This document shows positions 18,701 to 20,848 of a DNA stretch of 20,848 nucleotides, in pieces (position 1 is the first letter of the stretch; every line of letters begins with the position of its first letter). The notes below the pieces were generated by a model. The model made no database searches and was not told the DNA's origin. It saw nothing but the letters and a program-made list of their open reading frames with translations. The DNA is taken from positions 1 to 20,848 of the forward strand of contig JAEYUL010000004.1 of assembly GCA_023432565.1 (NCBI GenBank), read 5' to 3'. Both the position numbers and the translations under genes were made by a program. The stretch is from Actinomycetes bacterium. GTDB lineage: Bacteria; Actinomycetota; Actinomycetes; Actinomycetales; Cellulomonadaceae.

Positions 18701-19869
18701 TGGACCACGAGCACGACGAGACCCCCTCTCCCTCCCCGCGCGTCATGCTGGACGCCGGCGGCCGCGCGCCGCTGCTCCCGGCCGCCCGTGCCGCCTTCGT
18801 CGAGGCGCTCGACCAGGGCTGGGCCGACCCGCGGCGCCTGCACGCGGAGGGCCGCCGGGCCCGAGCTCTGCTCGACGGCGCCCGCGAGGCGATCGCGGCG
18901 GTCGTCGGCGCGCGGACCGAGGACGTCGACCTCGCGCCGTCGCACACCGTCGCGCTGCACTCCGCCGTGCGGATGATCGCGCGGGGCAGGCGGCGGGTGG
19001 GCGGCGTCGTCGTGACGAGCGCGGTCGAGCGTTCCGCCGTGCTGCACGCCGCGCAGTTCGTCGCCGACCGCACCGACGGACGGCACGTCACGGCGCCCGT
19101 GGACCGCTGGGGCAGGGTGGACGAGGAGGCCTTCACCGACGCGCTGCGCGCGCCGGGTGTCGTGCTCGCCGCCCTGCAGCACGCCAACGGCGAGGTGGGC
19201 ACGCTCCAGCCCGTCGCCGAGGCCCACGACGCGGCGCGCGCCGCCGGCGTCCCGCTCCTCGTCGACGCCGGTGCGAGCCTCGGTCACGTGGACGTGGGCG
19301 AGGCGTGGGACGTGCTGGGCGCCGATCCCGGCGACTGGGGCGGCCCGGGCGGCCTCGGTGTCCTGGTGACGCGCGCGGGTGTGCGGCGGTCGCCCGACTG
19401 GCCCCAGGACGAGGACCGCTGGTTCCCGGGTGGGGTGAGCGTGCCGGCAGCGCTCGCAGCCGCCGTGGCGCTGCAGGAGGCGAGCACGAGCGCCACGGAG
19501 CGGGCCGAGCGGCTGCGGCCGCTGGTCGATCGCATCCGGGCGCACGTCGCCGCGCACGTCCCCGACTGCGACGTCGCGGGCGACCCGACGCACCGGCTGC
19601 CGCACGTCGTGACGTTCTCGTGCCTGTACGTCGACGGTGAGGCAGTCGTCACGGCGCTGGACCGGCGCGGGTTCGCGGTGGGGTCGGGATCGGCGTGCAC
19701 GTCGAGCACGCTCGAGCCGTCGCACGTGCTCGCGGCGATGGGGGTGCTCACGCAGGGCAACGTCCGGCTCGGGCTGCACGCTGCCACCACGCGGGACGAC
19801 GTCGAGGCGTTCCTGGCCGTGCTGCCGGGCGTCGTCGCCGGGCTGCGCGCGAGTCTCGGCGTCGTCTGA
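18700..19869 (+). CDS. NifS/IscS-like class V aminotransferase-fold protein lacking the PLP lysine
   Basis: This 389-residue protein aligns along its length with cysteine desulfurases. Retained features are QHANGEVGTLQP (His161, the PLP-stacking position), LLVDAGAS (Asp189), VTFSCLYVDGEAV, the catalytic-cysteine loop GSGSACTSSTLEPSHVL with Cys333, and VRLGLH near the end. The segment that should read SGHKxxGPKGxG reads DPGDWGGPGGLG, so the Schiff-base lysine is Asp212, and the protein contains no lysine at all. The GATESDN and RSGT phosphate-site motifs are also replaced. It is therefore unlikely to be an ordinary PLP desulfurase; a sulfur carrier, regulatory partner or pseudoenzyme is possible. 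It is divergent from ctaC and convergent with erpA. The GTG at 18700 is chosen because TACGGT lies six bases upstream. Confidence 0.85.
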   Translation: MDHEHDETPSPSPRVMLDAGGRAPLLPAARAAFVEALDQGWADPRRLHAEGRRARALLDGAREAIAAVVGARTEDVDLAPSHTVALHSAVRMIARGRRRVGGVVVTSAVERSAVLHAAQFVADRTDGRHVTAPVDRWGRVDEEAFTDALRAPGVVLAALQHANGEVGTLQPVAEAHDAARAAGVPLLVDAGASLGHVDVGEAWDVLGADPGDWGGPGGLGVLVTRAGVRRSPDWPQDEDRWFPGGVSVPAALAAAVALQEASTSATERAERLRPLVDRIRAHVAAHVPDCDVAGDPTHRLPHVVTFSCLYVDGEAVVTALDRRGFAVGSGSACTSSTLEPSHVLAAMGVLTQGNVRLGLHAATTRDDVEAFLAVLPGVVAGLRASLGVV

Positions 19870-19906
19870 CCGGCGCGACGCACACCGTCGGACACCCAGG
19901 GCACGA

Positions 19907-19948
19907 CGAAGGCCCGCCCCGGGCGCTGCGGCGAGGGACGGGCCTTCG
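19907..19948. terminator. Bidirectional terminator between the NifS-like gene and erpA
   Basis: CGAAGGCCCG (19907-19916) pairs perfectly with CGGGCCTTCG (19939-19948), extended inward by three more pairs after one mismatch. It lies in the 86-base gap between convergent genes, only seven bases beyond the erpA stop. Confidence 0.75.
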
Positions 19949-19955
19949 GTCGGGA

Positions 19956-20306
19956 TCAGCTGAACGAGCCGCCGCAGGCGCAGGCGCTGCCGGCGTTCGG
20001 GTTGTCGATCGTGAAGCCCTGCTTCTCGATCGTGTCGGCGAAGTCGATCGTCGCGCCCTCGAGGTACGGCACCGACATGCGGTCCACGACGACCTCGACG
20101 CCGTCGTAGTCGCGCACCGCGTCGCCGTCGAGCAGGCGCTCGTCGAAGTACAGCTGGTAGATGAGGCCGGAGCAGCCACCCGGCTGCACGGCCACGCGCA
20201 GCCGCAGGTCGTCGCGACCCTCCTGCTCCAGCAGGCTGCGAACCTTGTTCGCCGCGATGTCGGTGAGGATGACGCCGTGCGTGGCGACCTCGGTGGTCTC
20301 GCTCAT
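19956..20306 (-). CDS. erpA: A-type iron-sulfur cluster carrier/insertion protein
   Basis: This 116-residue HesB/IscA-family protein receives and delivers Fe-S clusters. The three conserved cysteines are Cys45 (QPGGCSGLIYQLYFDE) and Cys109/Cys111 in the C-terminal CACGGSF. The sequence DRMSVPYLEGATIDF is typical. Length and the end at SFS fit actinobacterial ErpA (the Rv2204c type). It probably serves the Rieske protein and other Fe-S enzymes, although IscA versus ErpA role cannot be separated by sequence. ATG at 20306 has AGGAG eight bases upstream; further upstream the frame is low-quality. Its 3' end faces the NifS-like gene. The glycerate kinase gene lies 133 bases upstream on the same strand; I see no clear promoter in that gap. 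Confidence 0.95.
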   Translation of the reverse strand: MSETTEVATHGVILTDIAANKVRSLLEQEGRDDLRLRVAVQPGGCSGLIYQLYFDERLLDGDAVRDYDGVEVVVDRMSVPYLEGATIDFADTIEKQGFTIDNPNAGSACACGGSFS

Positions 20307-20439
20307 GGGCACTCCTGACGGAAGACGAACCTTCTTCGCAGGACCCCAACCACGCGCTCGCCGCGGATGTTCCCGGCGAGCGGTGCGGATCCTCGCGTCC
20401 AGCCTACGCCCGCGCCCGCTCTGCTCGTCGACCCCCCGC

Positions 20440-20848
20440 TCACGCGGGCGACCACGTGCGGGCCACGCGGGCGACGCGCGCGGCCAGGGTCCCGGCAGGG
20501 TCCGCGAGCGCCGCCGCGACGAGGTCGTCCCGCTCCGCGACGGCATACGCACCAGCCAGGCCCGCAGCCGCCCACTCGCGCCGGCCCACCTCGACCTGCC
20601 CGGCGACGACGACCGTCGGGACCGCGTGCGGCAGCGCCCGCTGCGCGACGAGCGCCGCCACCTTGCCGTGCAGCGACTGCCAGTCGAACCGCCCCTCGCC
20701 CGTCACGACGAGGTCGCTGGCCGCGATCCGGGAGTCGAGTCCGACGACGTCCGCGACGAGCGCCGCTCCGGGCACGAGCCGCCCGCCGAGCAGCGCGAGC
20801 CCGAAGCCGAGGCCGCCCGCGGCGCCCGCGCCCGGGGCGTTGGTGAGC
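20440..20848 (-). CDS. glxK: Glycerate kinase, C-terminal part
   Basis: About 136 C-terminal residues are inside the window; the gene continues past the right edge. PGAGAAGGLGFGLALLG and DLVVTGEGRFDWQSLHGKV are characteristic of the bacterial GlxK/GarK glycerate kinase family, which phosphorylates glycerate (usually to 2-phosphoglycerate) with ATP. The final segment (TVVVAGQVEV...AYAVAERDDLVAAALADPAG) matches the family's C-terminal lobe. The start and the N-terminal half cannot be seen. A glycerate kinase next to an ErpA/HesB gene is also the order in mycobacteria (Rv2205c-Rv2204c), which supports the assignment. No terminator is obvious after its stop. Confidence 0.9.
   Translation of the reverse strand, partial: LTNAPGAGAAGGLGFGLALLGGRLVPGAALVADVVGLDSRIAASDLVVTGEGRFDWQSLHGKVAALVAQRALPHAVPTVVVAGQVEVGRREWAAAGLAGAYAVAERDDLVAAALADPAGTLAARVARVARTWSPA

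Noticed and set aside
1..20848. Mobile elements, CRISPR arrays, tRNA or rRNA genes, recent horizontal transfer
   Set aside because: No transposase, integrase, spaced direct-repeat array or cloverleaf sequence was seen, and codon and base composition are uniform across the window.

Overview
The window is about 20.8 kb of very GC-rich DNA carrying a dense set of chromosomal housekeeping genes. The gene content points to a high-GC actinobacterium, most likely a Micrococcales member of the Cellulomonas type. The evidence is a membrane-tethered di-haem QcrC, a three-helix Rieske QcrA, a long QcrB, a CtaF subunit IV, a lipoprotein CtaC, a PDWY-type Qo motif, and gene order matching the trpD/ctaE/qcrCAB neighbourhood known from mycobacteria. 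I see no insertion sequence, phage gene, CRISPR array, tRNA or rRNA. Coding density is high and no gene-free stretch exceeds about 230 bases.

Left part (1-3.9 kb): a partial PlsC-type acyltransferase (-), a small two-helix membrane protein of unknown function (+), a ROK glucokinase (-) and a long-chain fatty-acid CoA ligase (+). Middle-left (3.9-9.5 kb): a 78-residue four-cysteine protein and a coiled-coil/NYN ribonuclease-like protein (both -), a DEDDh exonuclease fused to a UvrC-like GIY-YIG nuclease (+), a stand-alone Lrp/AsnC ligand-binding domain (+), and a degenerate receiver-domain protein translationally coupled to trpD (both -).

Centre (9.7-15.3 kb): the ctaE-qcrC-qcrA-qcrB operon encodes cytochrome oxidase subunit III and the cytochrome bcc complex. 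It is followed by a Mn/Fe superoxide dismutase and a CYTH-domain protein. Right part (15.4-18.5 kb): the ctaC-ctaD-ctaF operon (-) supplies oxidase subunits II, I and IV. The two operons together encode the bcc-aa3 menaquinol:O2 pathway, which in actinobacteria forms a supercomplex without soluble cytochrome c. Right edge: a cysteine-desulfurase-fold protein (+) that lacks the PLP lysine, an ErpA-type Fe-S carrier (-) and a partial glycerate kinase (-).

Three structural themes stand out. Adjacent genes within operons are coupled by 1-4 base start/stop overlaps. Convergent gene pairs are separated by strong bidirectional hairpins, one of which contains both stop codons. At least six genes appear to be leaderless: a -10-like hexamer sits exactly 6-7 bases before the start codon and no clear ribosome binding site is present. 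The most unusual gene is the lysine-free NifS/IscS-like protein at 18700-19869, which keeps the catalytic-cysteine loop but has lost most of the PLP-anchoring residues.
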